DNA of 64,000 bases from Paenibacillus timonensis (GCF_009725205.1 NZ_WNZY01000010.1:62001-126000); one strand, 5' to 3'. Shown: positions 28,697 to 37,323, numbered from the stretch's first letter. Notes: generated by a model from the sequence alone, not told the origin. Numbers and translations: made by a program.

Positions 28697-30521
28697 GCGG
28701 GTGGATCTCCTTTCCGGTGAGGATGCGGTTCAGGCGGCTGGCCAGCTCGGTTGGTGATCCGCATGGCGGCTGGAGGCCGAGAGCGGCGGACAGCTCCATG
28801 CTTTGCGTCAGCGCCAGCCCGGCGCGGCGGATCAGCTCCGGGCTGGAGAAGACCTGTGCCGCCGTCCCGTCCGCCAACACCCGGCCATCGTGCATGACGA
28901 TGACGCGTGTGGCCCAGCGATGGACGAGCTGCATATCGTGCGTGGCAATCAGCACCGTGCGGACGTGCTGGTTCAGCTCCTCCAGCGTGCCCAGCAGCTC
29001 TTCGCGGGTGGCCAAATCGAGGTTGGCCGTCGGCTCGTCGAGCAGCATGATCGCGGGCCGGATCGCCGCGCCAATGGCGAGCGAGACGCGGCGCTGCTGC
29101 CCGCCGCTCAGGAGGCGCGCGTCGCGCTCCTGCAACGGCTCCAGCCGGAAGCTGTGCAGCATGCGTTGCAGCGTGTCGTCCGCATCCGGGTAGCCACGCC
29201 GTTTCAGGCAATACGCGATCTCTTTGCGCACACTGTCCTCGATGAACATGTCCTCCGGATTCTGGAAGACAAAGGCCACATCCCGCGACAGCTGCTCGAT
29301 GGAGATGCTGCGGGTATCCTGCTGGAGAACGTCGACGTTGCCTTCGGACGGCTTGGCAATCCCGGAGATCAGCTTCAGGAGCGACGACTTGCCCGCGCCG
29401 TTGTTGCCGATGAGCGCGATCCGTTCGCCTTCATAGAGCGTCAAGTCGATGCCGTGCAGCACGGTTCGTTCCGCTTTACGGATCGTGCGGTAGTTCAGGG
29501 AGGCCCCGTTGAACCGGATGACGGGGATACGTTGGTCGTCGTCAGGGTGATGCCCTTTCTCAGCGAATAGGTCACCTGTGCTGGTCCATAGTGCAGGCGT
29601 TTCATCCGGTAGTGTTTGAAGCTGCCGCATAAAATAAGGGATCGCGGCATCGGTCGTAATCGGATATGCTGCCTGCCGGGGTTGCTTTTCGTTGGGATTC
29701 CGCCGCGTAGAAGCGTTGGCTTCCTGCAGGATCGCTAGATAAGCTGCGGCCAGGGTCACCTCGGGCGGCTGAATGCCCGGCCGCTCCAAATCTTTGAGGC
29801 TGTTCAGGGCTTCGGAGACCGGGCGTTTCCACAACACCCGGCCTTGATCCAACAGGCAGACCTCCTGACAATAGTCGGCGATAAACTCCGAATGATGCTC
29901 GATGACGATAATTGTCTTGCCGTGGTTCTGGTTCAGCTCCCGCAGCACTTCGTAGACCTGCCGCGCATGGCTCGGGTCGAGCTGGGACACCGGCTCATCG
30001 ACGATGAGAATCTCTGCGCCCAGCGAGAGGGCCCCGGCTAGGGCGAGCAGATGTTTTTGTCCGCCGCTAAGCTCCCAAATGAAACGTTGGTGCAAGTGGG
30101 TCAGGCCGCAGAGCTCCAAAGCGTGGAGCGCCCGGTCCTTGTAATCGGGCAGTCCGTAGTTCAGCGGGGCGAAGCAGGCCTCATCCAGCACGGTGGGCCG
30201 CACAAGCTGGTTGTCGAAGTCTTGATAGACGTAGCCGACGCGGCGGGAGAGTTGGGCGACGTTTTTTTGCGCGGTGGATTGGCCGTGAATGAGGACCTCG
30301 CCTTCAAAGTAACCGGAATAATAATGCGGAATCAGCCCGTTCAGCAGCTTGCACAACGTTGATTTGCCGGAGCCGTTGCCGCCGATGATGGCGGTGAAGG
30401 ACCCCGGTTCAATCGTCAGGTTCACCTCATTCAGCACCGGCAGCTCCGAGCCCGGGTAAGTAAACGACACGTTGCGAATTTCAATCACGGGGCCGCGGGA
30501 TTCGTTGTTCGGATTAAGCAT
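28671..30521 (-). CDS. Energy-coupling factor transporter ATPase, two ABC domains fused (EcfA-EcfA')
   Basis: A 616-residue fusion of two ABC ATPases. Domain 1 has Walker A GGNGSGKST (about 47-55), signature ELSGGQKHLLALA and Walker B LIVDEP. Domain 2 (from about 330) has GNNGAGKSS, LLSGGQQRRVSLA and LLDEPTANLD. An acidic/proline linker of about 80 residues joins them. In most Bacillota these are separate ecfA1 and ecfA2 genes serving many S components. A fused dedicated form points to a single-substrate group I ECF system. It overlaps the S-component gene by eight nt. Confidence 0.88.
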   Translation of the reverse strand: MLNPNNESRGPVIEIRNVSFTYPGSELPVLNEVNLTIEPGSFTAIIGGNGSGKSTLCKLLNGLIPHYYSGYFEGEVLIHGQSTAQKNVAQLSRRVGYVYQDFDNQLVRPTVLDEACFAPLNYGLPDYKDRALHALELCGLTHLHQRFIWELSGGQKHLLALAGALSLGAEILIVDEPVSQLDPSHARQVYEVLRELNQNHGKTIIVIEHHSEFIADYCQEVCLLDQGRVLWKRPVSEALNSLKDLERPGIQPPEVTLAAAYLAILQEANASTRRNPNEKQPRQAAYPITTDAAIPYFMRQLQTLPDETPALWTSTGDLFAEKGHHPDDDQRIPVIRFNGASLNYRTIRKAERTVLHGIDLTLYEGERIALIGNNGAGKSSLLKLISGIAKPSEGNVDVLQQDTRSISIEQLSRDVAFVFQNPEDMFIEDSVRKEIAYCLKRRGYPDADDTLQRMLHSFRLEPLQERDARLLSGGQQRRVSLAIGAAIRPAIMLLDEPTANLDLATREELLGTLEELNQHVRTVLIATHDMQLVHRWATRVIVMHDGRVLADGTAAQVFSSPELIRRAGLALTQSMELSAALGLQPPCGSPTELASRLNRILTGKEIHPHAARPQLV

Positions 30522-31401
30522 ACGGCAGGTTCTCGGACTCGTCCCCGGTTTGGATGCTGCGCGACCGCTTCGCCCGCATGATCAGTAGGACGATGACGGC
30601 TACCACGGCTGCGGCTGCAATGCTGAGCCAGATGGCCCCCGAGCCCAACCGGTCGGCCAACCCGCTGTCCCACTCGCCGAAGTTCCAGTCGGTCTCGGAC
30701 AGCGATTCCGCGCCAAAAGCGATCAGCGCCAGCGCGATCCCGCTTAACACCAACTTCGGCGAAATGACGCCGGCGGCTTCGTATTTGGTGGATTTGTCGC
30801 GCGGTTTGATGCCGAGGAGCGGTTCGATTTTTCCATAGAGTCTAGGAACCAGGTAGAGGGTAGGCAGCAGGGCGAACAGGATGCCGGAGAACAGCACATC
30901 GTTCAGGAAGCTGACGCCTTCGACGATCACGACGCTTTGCGCCAGCCCGGGGACGGCTTCGAATTCTTCTACGCCGATCCAGACTTTGCCGATGTCGACC
31001 AAGCTGCTGCACAGTTGGTGGATGATGACGCCCGTGATGGCGGCGGTGCCGACTTGCAGGCGGTTTTGCGGGTTACGGACCAAACGCCCGGCGACGTACA
31101 TGGCGAAGGAGAAGGTCAGGAATTTTTCCAGCTCGCCAAGTCCGCCGAATTGTCCCAGCATCAGCTCGCCGAAAATCACCTCGCCCAGCGCCGCCCCGAC
31201 CGCTGCATACAGCGGGTGGAACAGCATGCACAACGTGAGCGGGATGAACGCGAAGTACTCCACCGAGAGCTCGATCGGCCCGAGGCGAAACTCGGGGATG
31301 AGCTCGGTGAACATGTTGGACAAGCCGTACAGGGACATGGAGAGGACGAAAATCATCATTTTTTGCGAGGACGTGAGGGTGTACAGGGTTTTACGGTTCA
31401 T
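30514..31401 (-). CDS. ECF transporter S component (substrate-binding membrane protein), substrate unknown
   Basis: A 295-residue membrane protein. About six helices cover residues 12-205, with the S-component-like segment EYFAFIPLTLCMLFHPLYAA. An extra hydrophilic stretch and two more helices (about 220-240 and 255-275) end in a basic tail, longer than typical S components of about 200 aa. AAAGGAGG precedes the ATG. It is first in the operon before the fused ATPase and EcfT. No riboswitch is visible upstream to identify the ligand. Confidence 0.72.
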   Translation of the reverse strand: MNRKTLYTLTSSQKMMIFVLSMSLYGLSNMFTELIPEFRLGPIELSVEYFAFIPLTLCMLFHPLYAAVGAALGEVIFGELMLGQFGGLGELEKFLTFSFAMYVAGRLVRNPQNRLQVGTAAITGVIIHQLCSSLVDIGKVWIGVEEFEAVPGLAQSVVIVEGVSFLNDVLFSGILFALLPTLYLVPRLYGKIEPLLGIKPRDKSTKYEAAGVISPKLVLSGIALALIAFGAESLSETDWNFGEWDSGLADRLGSGAIWLSIAAAAVVAVIVLLIMRAKRSRSIQTGDESENLPYA

Positions 31402-31452
31402 GAAGGGAAAGCCTCCTTTAATGAGTCGTTCTTCCCAAAGTGTAGAGGCCGA

Positions 31453-31481
31453 GTATTAAATGAGACGTGGGTGTATGTCAA
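31453..31481 (-). promoter_or_regulatory. SigA-type promoter of the ECF operon
   Basis: On the minus strand, TTGACA (31481-31476) and TAATAC (31458-31453) are separated by exactly 17 bp. It lies about 50 nt before the S-component start. Confidence 0.8.
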
Positions 31482-31496
31482 CGGATTGTAATATTT

Positions 31497-31531
31497 TTTA
31501 CATAGTGAAAACGATGTAAATAGATTTACAT
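31497..31531. promoter_or_regulatory. Operator palindromes in the divergent ECF-rpiR region
   Basis: TTTACAT (31497-31503), then ATGTAAA-TAGA-TTTACAT (31514-31531), a perfect inverted repeat with seven-base arms. They lie between the two divergent genes, just upstream of the ECF -35 box. They are the likely binding sites of the neighbouring RpiR-type regulator. Confidence 0.65.
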
Positions 31532-31587
31532 AACAATTGGCTGCTAGGATAGGAACGTATGCAACGAGATGATAAGGAGCTGAACCC

Positions 31588-32442
31588 ATGCCGAAGTACC
31601 GGAATCCACTGTTTGCGAATCAAGTGAAGTTCTCCCCCGGCCATCAAAAAATTGCCGATTTCATCGAGCGGCATCCCGACGAGGCGTTGTTCATGACCGA
31701 GCAGGAATTGGCGGATCGGGTGGGCACGAGCATTGCCACGGTGTCGCGGTTTTGGCGGACGGCGGGATACGAGAACGGCAAGGACTTCCGCTTGCGGCTT
31801 CGCCAAGCCATCGATACAACGCCAGCGCATAAGCTGGAGGCGACCATCTCCCAGCTCGATCCGTCGAGCCTGCCGTTGAAGCTGCTGGAGCAAACGAGCC
31901 TTCACCTGCGGGAGTCAGCGGAACGGACCGACCCGGAGGAATTGAAGCACGCCGCCGTGTTGATGGCTGGAGCCAGACGGATTTACGTTTACGCGCCGGG
32001 GCCTTCCGTGGCGTTGGGGGAGCTGTTATTTTACCGGCTGTCGCGATTTGGGATGTCGGTACGGATGATGGCGGCCAGCGGCCATGAGCTGCTGGAGTCG
32101 CTCGCGCATGTGCAGCGGGAGGATGTCGTGCTGCTGTTCAACTTCACCCGGCTGCTGCCGGAGACCGAGGTGATCCTCGACTGCGTCAAGCGGATCGGTT
32201 GCTCGGCGGTGATGGTGACGGACCGCGAAGAGTTCCGGTATGGGGCGCAGGTGGACGCTGCTTTTTACGTAAGTCGTGGGGATCTGGGAGAATTTCATTC
32301 CATGGTGACGCCGCTGCTGCTGATCGAGCAGATGATCTTGAGCATCGGACTTCTGAATAAAGAGAAGGTGCTGGCCAAGCTGGAGTACTTGGGAGAACTG
32401 CGGGCGAGATATGCCGATAAGCTGCCGCGGGGGAAGGCTTGA
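31588..32442 (+). CDS. MurR/RpiR family transcriptional regulator with SIS domain
   Basis: A 284-residue regulator. The N-terminal HTH (about 10-80) shows LADRVGTSIATVSRFWRTAG. A sugar-isomerase (SIS) domain (about 115-250) contains RRIYVYAPGPSVALGELL. SIS domains of this family bind phosphosugars. It is divergent from the ECF-PHP operon and shares the palindromic region with it, so the ECF substrate may be a sugar-phosphate-related compound. AAGGAG lies nine bases before the ATG. Confidence 0.86.
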   Translation: MPKYRNPLFANQVKFSPGHQKIADFIERHPDEALFMTEQELADRVGTSIATVSRFWRTAGYENGKDFRLRLRQAIDTTPAHKLEATISQLDPSSLPLKLLEQTSLHLRESAERTDPEELKHAAVLMAGARRIYVYAPGPSVALGELLFYRLSRFGMSVRMMAASGHELLESLAHVQREDVVLLFNFTRLLPETEVILDCVKRIGCSAVMVTDREEFRYGAQVDAAFYVSRGDLGEFHSMVTPLLLIEQMILSIGLLNKEKVLAKLEYLGELRARYADKLPRGKA

Positions 32443-32469
32443 GATTGGTGGATGGAGGGCGCTCCATCC

Positions 32470-32498
32470 TTGCTTTTGACCGCCTAAGTTGGTACAAT
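32470..32498 (+). promoter_or_regulatory. Promoter of smpB
   Basis: TTGCTT (32470-32475) and TACAAT (32493-32498) are 17 bp apart, and a TG dinucleotide fits an extended -10 (TTGGTACAAT). It lies about 50 nt before the smpB start. Confidence 0.72.
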
Positions 32499-32547
32499 AA
32501 ATGTCTGGTAAACTGCCCTGTGGGGCTTCAAGAGGAGGAAGATGAAC

Positions 32548-33027
32548 ATGGGTAAGAAGAGTGACGGTAAGGTGCTGGCGCAGAACAAAAAAGCTTCCCA
32601 TGACTATTTCATCGAAGATACCTACGAAGCGGGCATGGTGCTTACCGGCACGGAGATCAAGTCAATTCGGAACGCCCGGGTGAATATCGGGGATGCGTTC
32701 GCAACGATCCGGAACGGCGAAATCCATATCCACAACATGCATATCAGCCCGTTCGAGCAGGGGAACCGGTTCAATCCACTGGACCCGACGCGGACGCGCA
32801 AGCTGCTGATGCATAAGGTGCAAATCAACAAGCTGCTGGGCTTATCCAAGCAGGAAGGGTACTCGATCGTACCGCTCAAGATTTACATCCGTAACGGATA
32901 TGCGAAGCTGCTGCTGGGCCTGGGCAAAGGGAAAAAGCAATATGACAAGCGCGACACCGCCGCGAAACGTGATGCTCAGCGTGATATTCAACGGGCACTA
33001 CGCGAGAAGCAGAAGGTCGCAAGGTAA
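32548..33027 (+). CDS. smpB: SsrA-binding protein SmpB
   Basis: Binds tmRNA and places it in the A site of stalled ribosomes for trans-translation. Length is 159 aa. Conserved features include the start region [16 protein letters not shown], the GTEIKSIR segment, the oligonucleotide-binding-fold core and the basic C-terminal tail [16 protein letters not shown] that enters the mRNA channel. ATG 32548 is nine bases after AGGAGG (32533-32538); the ATG at 32542 is only three bases away. It lies directly upstream of ssrA. Confidence 0.95.
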   Translation: MGKKSDGKVLAQNKKASHDYFIEDTYEAGMVLTGTEIKSIRNARVNIGDAFATIRNGEIHIHNMHISPFEQGNRFNPLDPTRTRKLLMHKVQINKLLGLSKQEGYSIVPLKIYIRNGYAKLLLGLGKGKKQYDKRDTAAKRDAQRDIQRALREKQKVAR

Positions 33028-33097
33028 GTTTACTCGGCTAAGGCGAAGTTCCCAGTGTTTCCATCAAGTCCATAAACATCGAGAAGCTCAGACGTGG

Positions 33098-33103
33098 TAT
33101 ACT
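33098..33103 (+). promoter_or_regulatory. Probable extended -10 element of ssrA
   Basis: TATACT preceded by TGG (TGGTATACT). No good -35 is seen, as is common with extended -10 promoters. It would give a leader of about 100 nt before the mature tmRNA 5' end, to be removed by RNase P. Confidence 0.45.
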
Positions 33104-33212
33104 AATTGATGTAAGAGAGGATCACGTTCCTTATTATGGAGAAGGAATTGTGATAACGAACAACAGCAGGCCCTTGCAGGCTGCACCTTTTGATCCAACA
33201 CCCTTTTATTTC

Positions 33213-33573
33213 GGGGGCGTTTTTGGATTCGACGGGGGTAGATCGAGCATGGGTAGCGGGTAGTGGGGACGCGTCCACTTCATCAACGCTAAAGCCAATT
33301 AAACGGCAAACAAAACAACAACTTAGCTTTCGCAGCTTAATAACCTGTGAGCTAGCTCTATCCCTGCATCGCCCATGTGCCGGGAATAGGGCCCAACTTT
33401 AGTGGGATACGCCGTCTGGTCTCCGCCTGGGGTCAACGGAAGAAGATAATCAGGCTGACCCGAAGGGAATCCGGTGACAGGGAGTCTCTAGGGTGACATC
33501 AAAACTGTCACTACACCCGTAGAAACCTATGTGGCGTTGCCTTCGGACAGGGGTTCGACTCCCCTCGCCTCCA
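33213..33573 (+). ncRNA. ssrA: Transfer-messenger RNA (tmRNA)
   Basis: The acceptor stem is GGGGGCG (33213-33219) with CGCCTCC (33566-33572), followed by the unpaired A 33573; CCA is not encoded. The 5' part contains TTTTGGATTCGAC, typical of tmRNA. The T arm is AGGGG-TTCGACT-CCCCT. The tag frame resumes at GGC 33305 and encodes GKQNNNLAFAA, ending in two TAA codons (33338-33343). With the charged alanine the tag is AGKQNNNLAFAA, ending in the protease-recognised hydrophobic AA. It follows smpB. Its 3' end is the attachment site for the island to its right. Confidence 0.97.
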
Positions 33574-33588
33574 TATGTAGTACCAGTG

Positions 33589-33614
33589 ACGGACACCATT
33601 CGGTGTCCGTTTTT
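33589..33614 (+). terminator. Terminator directly after ssrA
   Basis: ACGGACACC (33589-33597) pairs with GGTGTCCGT (33602-33610), four-base loop, then five T. As it lies beyond the attachment point, it was probably brought in by cassette 1. Confidence 0.88.
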
Positions 33615-34141
33615 ACTTGCTTGTACTAAAAGTGGGGTATCACTTATCACTTTAGCACTAGCGCTTCGAACCTCTCTGATGTTGAATACGGTATATTTTT
33701 GGCGGTACCGCTCTCTGTAGCAGTTTTGTTGTCACCCAGGAACTCCCCGTAACCGGCTTCCCCTCAGGCCGGACTGCTTGTCTTCTTCCATTCGCCATAG
33801 GCGAAGAGGAGACGGTGTATCCCACTTAAATCGAGTTTATTCCGGTATATTGACGATATACTGTTTTCATTTGTTCTCGACCAGATAGGCTATATCTATT
33901 CTCATATACACTAAAATAGTTCTTTTGCTTCTTCTGAATTCTTTAGAAACCATATTGAAATTTTATTGAAGATACCCAATGCTTTTTCTGAGTTGCTAAT
34001 TAAAACTAAAGTCGTGGTGTTTTAGGGTTCGAGAGGGGGATATCCTCCCCCGTCAATTTATGGAGGACACACAAAGTATTTAGCATAATATTGTCCAATA
34101 CGGGCATAATATATCTCATATTAAAATTGGAGGTGCTATTT
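33615..34141. other. Gene-free stretch at the left of cassette 1
   Basis: No open frame with a ribosome site is seen. It contains a perfect small hairpin TTCGCC-ATA-GGCGAA (33791-33805) and a GC-rich hairpin GGGGGA-TATCC-TCCCCC (34035-34051). It could hold regulatory sequence of the following genes or relics of lost mobility genes. No integrase fragment could be recognised. Confidence 0.4.
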
Positions 34142-34213
34142 ATGCAGATATCTCGCAAATTTATTGAAAAGAGTAATCAATATTGCTATTATTCAAGTAA
34201 GGAGGTGTGCTGC

Positions 34214-35548
34214 ATGCTAATTGAGTATAGAGTGAAAAATTTCATGTCTTACAGAGATGAAGTCGTTTTGTCTATGGTAGCGGATAAAAATAGGGAACTT
34301 GCAGATACAAATGTGTTTACACATGGGAATATGACACTATTAAAAATGGCGTCTATATTTGGGGCGAATGCAAGTGGAAAAACTAATTTGATTGAATCAA
34401 TGAATTTCTTATGCCGTCTATTGAAACCTTCAATGGGGAAAGAGGAGGATTTTTTAGACATTCCTACATTCAAACTTGATGATGTAAGTGAAGAGGAGCC
34501 CATATCATTTGAGATTTCGTTTTTCTTGGGTGATCAGCGTCATCGATACAGTTTGGAGCTGGATAAAAAAGGTATTGTTTCTGAGGAGCTGTATTTTGTT
34601 CCGAAGAGACAAGAAGCCTGTTACTATATTAGAAAAAGAAATGAAATTACTTATGTAGGTACATACTTTGAGGATAAAAAAGCATTAGATTACATTATGC
34701 CAGATACGTACAGACCTTTTTTGTATACCTTAGGGCAAGAATCGGTAAAACAGTTTGAATGGGCCAAAAAAATTATTCGATATTTAAGAATCAACATAAA
34801 ATCAAGTAATGTGCCTGATGTAGTGTTTAGACATATGGTTGAAGAGGAGATTGTAGGTAACTCAGATGAAAAAATAATTACTAAAACAGAAATAATGAAA
34901 ATATTAAAAGATGCTGACATTGGTATTAGTGATATATCTGTTGCGAAAGAAACTAAGAGTTCAGAAGAGAATGAGCTTTTATCACAAATCATGACGGTAT
35001 TAAAGCAACGCGGCCATCAAGGTGAAATAGAAGAAGAAAATTATGAAACATTTATGCATCATTTAAAGTATGATGAAGGGAAAAATCAGATTGGCGAAGA
35101 GAAGTTTCCAATAGGTTATGAATCCCGTGGAACTATCAAGCTTTATGCGTTGCAATACCCAGTATTTAATGTGTTAAAAAAGGGTGGGATATTGTTAATA
35201 GATGAAATTGAAAGCTCCTTACACCCATTACTATGTGAGAGAATTATTAGCTTGTTTAATAACAAAACTACAAATCCTTTGAATGCACAACTTATTTTTA
35301 CAACGCATAATACCTTACTTATGACCCCCCGCCTTTTAAGGAGAGATCAAATACTATTCACTGAAAAAGATGCCTATGGTGTTAGCACTCTCTATAGCCT
35401 ATACGATATAGACATTAATATTAGAAACAATTTTAATTATTTGAATAATTATTTAGCAGGAAGGTTTGGTGCCATCCCTTACTTAGGGTCATTTGAGTTG
35501 CCACTAACTGACATCGAGGTAAGCGACTATGAAAAGAAAACGGAGTGA
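34214..35548 (+). CDS. AAA family ATPase (AAA15 / RloA-like), defence cassette partner of RloB
   Basis: A 444-residue SMC/OLD-like ATPase. It begins MLIEYRVKNFMSYRDEVVLSM, typical of the family. Walker A is FGANASGKTN (about 48-57), the signature region is in the middle, and Walker B is LLIDEIESSLHP (about 325-337). ATG 34214 is eight bases after AAGGAGG. A second in-frame ATG at 34142 also follows a good GGAGG by eight bases and would add 24 residues rich in Cys and Tyr. Its last 20 nt overlap the RloB-like gene. Such ATPase/TOPRIM pairs are known in phage defence (the AbiL and PARIS types work by this general plan). The role here is inferred. Confidence 0.82.
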   Translation: MLIEYRVKNFMSYRDEVVLSMVADKNRELADTNVFTHGNMTLLKMASIFGANASGKTNLIESMNFLCRLLKPSMGKEEDFLDIPTFKLDDVSEEEPISFEISFFLGDQRHRYSLELDKKGIVSEELYFVPKRQEACYYIRKRNEITYVGTYFEDKKALDYIMPDTYRPFLYTLGQESVKQFEWAKKIIRYLRINIKSSNVPDVVFRHMVEEEIVGNSDEKIITKTEIMKILKDADIGISDISVAKETKSSEENELLSQIMTVLKQRGHQGEIEEENYETFMHHLKYDEGKNQIGEEKFPIGYESRGTIKLYALQYPVFNVLKKGGILLIDEIESSLHPLLCERIISLFNNKTTNPLNAQLIFTTHNTLLMTPRLLRRDQILFTEKDAYGVSTLYSLYDIDINIRNNFNYLNNYLAGRFGAIPYLGSFELPLTDIEVSDYEKKTE

Positions 35549-36179
35549 TGAAAGTTACAAGCGAAAAAGAAAGCTGATACGACCATTGCCGTTTTTTATA
35601 ATTGTTTGTGAGGGTGAAGTCACCGAAGATGATTATTTCAAAAGCTTTCCATACTATCATAGCTTAGGGTACGGAGTATTTAGTCATAAAGCTGTCCATG
35701 TTGAAGCTGGTGCAGGTCAGCATATGAAAGTAGTAGAAAAGGCAGAGTTGGTGTATAAAAAATATTGCAAAGAATTTGGCGCAATTAGACCCGCAGAAGT
35801 TTGGTGTGTCTTTGATTGCGATAATGATTTAGAATCCCTTATTAAAGCAGTGAAATTAGCTGGTAAAAAGGGGTTTAATGCTATTTATTCAATACAGTGT
35901 TTTGAATTGTGGTATGTACTTCATTTTCAAAATTTAACCTCATCTATCGATAAGAGGGAATACGACCGTAAGATCAGTAACGCATTAAAAATAGAGTATA
36001 CTCACGGTACTAGAGGTATGTATGAATTATTGAAGTCATCACAAGATCAAGCAATTAATATGGCTGAGCGGATATGGAGTGAAAAAAATCAGCAAGGAAA
36101 ATCGTTTGAAGAACCTATTACTAATGTGCATAAATTGGTGGTCGCTTTGAATGACGCATTCGTAAAACTAAAAAAATAA
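35529..36179 (+). CDS. RloB-like TOPRIM-fold protein, likely effector of the ATPase pair
   Basis: A 216-residue basic protein. The TOPRIM-like acidic residues are seen in IIVCEGEVTEDDYF (about 25-38) and in VFDCDND (about 96-102), followed by the family-typical CFELWYVLHF. In OLD-type systems such domains cleave nucleic acid when released by the ATPase partner. The gene starts within the end of the ATPase gene (20-nt overlap), so the two are made together. Base composition is low in GC like its partner and unlike the flanking chromosome. Confidence 0.82.
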   Translation: MKRKRSDESYKRKRKLIRPLPFFIIVCEGEVTEDDYFKSFPYYHSLGYGVFSHKAVHVEAGAGQHMKVVEKAELVYKKYCKEFGAIRPAEVWCVFDCDNDLESLIKAVKLAGKKGFNAIYSIQCFELWYVLHFQNLTSSIDKREYDRKISNALKIEYTHGTRGMYELLKSSQDQAINMAERIWSEKNQQGKSFEEPITNVHKLVVALNDAFVKLKK

Positions 36180-36307
36180 CATCAGTATAACCATTGACCG
36201 TATGTAATCGCATGCTAATTAAGGGAGAAACAAAGTTTCTTGAATTCAGTTCGATGCGATCTAAGAGTAAGTTCCTAAACTAACTACGAGGCTGATTGTC
36301 ATGCTCC

Positions 36308-36617
36308 CGGGTAGTTGGGACGCGTCCACTTCATCAACGCTAAAGCCAATTAAACGGCAAATAAAACAACAACTAAGCTTTCGCAGCTTAATAACCTGTG
36401 AGCTAGCCCTATCTCTGCATCGCCCATGTGCCGGGCCCAACTTTCGTGGGATACGCCATTTGGCCTCTGCCTTGGGTCAACGGAAGAAGATAATCAGGCT
36501 GACCCGAAGGGAATCCGGTGACAGGGAGTCTCTAGGGTGACATCAAATCTGTCACTACACCCGTAGAAACGTATGTGGCGTTGCCTTCGGACAGGGGCTC
36601 TACTCCCCTCGCCTCCA
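36308..36617 (+). pseudogene. Long degenerate copy of the tmRNA gene (second ssrA copy, end of cassette 1)
   Basis: Matches ssrA from 33257 to its 3' end with about 15 substitutions and one 7-nt deletion by hand comparison. The first 44 nt of the mature RNA and the promoter are missing. The tag frame is broken by two new stops (CAA to TAA and TTA to TAA), and the T loop TTCGACT has become TCTACT-like, so it cannot act as tmRNA. It marks the right end of cassette 1 and the left end of cassette 2. Confidence 0.9.
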
Positions 36618-36625
36618 TACTGAAA

Positions 36626-36650
36626 ACCCGCTCAGTGTGAGCGGGTTTTT
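36626..36650 (+). terminator. Terminator after the second ssrA copy
   Basis: ACCCGCTCA (36626-36634) pairs with TGAGCGGGT (36638-36646), three-base loop, then five T in all. It follows the ssrA copy nine bases on, as at the other junctions. Confidence 0.88.
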
Positions 36651-36929
36651 GCCTTTCCATAGTTAATTTATATACTTTGGCGATCCCTCGTCACAAGGTT
36701 GTTTCAAGGAAGACGGGCGCTTCGTCACATGCGACCCTTAGTTTGTGAAAAACTCTCATCTGGAATCGGAAAGGAACTCGTACAGTTTGATCAATAGATT
36801 GCCGGAATATTAAGGGTAAAAAACCCTATTGCCAAGGGGGTCACTGCCCCGTGCTATTCTCTTTACGCCCTAAGGTCAATTTCTCGCATCAGCAGAAAGT
36901 ATCCTGCGGGTGGAGACTTACGTGTCACA

Positions 36930-37220
36930 CTAAATTTTTGTGGTGATATGCAATTCATTAAATAGGAGCATTGCATCTTTAAACCCTTGCAGATATATTT
37001 TTGTCTCCAGAATTGTTTGTAGTGTGAATTGTGCGTCTTCATAAAGGAATAGAGTTTGCTTGAGGTTGTCAGGAAGGGATTCTCGTATTGTCTTGAGGTA
37101 TTGTTCAGATTCACGTGATATTTGCTTGAAATCAGAGTTGTTGGACTTTAGCTCATTGTATAAGGACTCTACTCGGTTACGAATGAGTGGATCAATCAAA
37201 ATCTCTAAAGAATTGATCAA
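36930..37220 (-). CDS. Small helical protein of unknown function
   Basis: 96 residues from a TTG start, with AGGAGG eight bases upstream on the minus strand. It is predicted to be all-helical: two charged helices (RNRVESLYNELKSNNSDFKQ, RESEQYLKTI) and a C-terminal hydrophobic helix ending IYLQGFKDAMLLFNEL. The pattern recalls small DUF6809-type proteins of Bacillota, but I am not sure. It is divergent from an HTH gene with a shared palindrome between them. It could be a partner or antagonist of that regulator. Confidence 0.6.
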   Translation of the reverse strand: MINSLEILIDPLIRNRVESLYNELKSNNSDFKQISRESEQYLKTIRESLPDNLKQTLFLYEDAQFTLQTILETKIYLQGFKDAMLLFNELHITTKI

Positions 37221-37250
37221 GAATCACACCTCCTGATGGTTTGTTTTTAC

Positions 37251-37267
37251 AAGTTAAAATTTAACTT
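37251..37267. promoter_or_regulatory. Palindromic operator between the divergent small gene and the HTH gene
   Basis: AAGTTAAA-A-TTTAACTT is a perfect palindrome with eight-base arms, about 30 bp before the small gene's start. It is a likely site for the neighbouring HTH protein. Confidence 0.6.
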
Positions 37268-37323
37268 CGCGAACATTATTTTATCATAATGAATTTAATA
37301 GTCAAGAGAACACAAATATAATT

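Noticed and set aside
33149-33172. Lac-operator-like sequence (GGAATTGTGATAACGAACAA) before ssrA
   Set aside because: One-sided match with no symmetric partner and no reason for LacI control of tmRNA; probably chance.
33190-33402. Short open frames inside ssrA and its second copy (also 36301-36540)
   Set aside because: They overlap a structured RNA and only the tag frame is translated there.
34014-34056. A fifth ssrA-derived remnant (GTGGTGTT ... GGGTTCGA ... CTCCCCC)
   Set aside because: Only two blocks of eight bases resemble ssrA, spacing is wrong, and the acceptor end CGCCTCCA is absent. It is better read as a simple hairpin.
34085-36179. PARIS system for the ATPase-RloB pair
   Set aside because: PARIS uses an AriB with a DUF4435-type TOPRIM protein; the second protein here looks RloB-like, so only the general ATPase/TOPRIM class is claimed.
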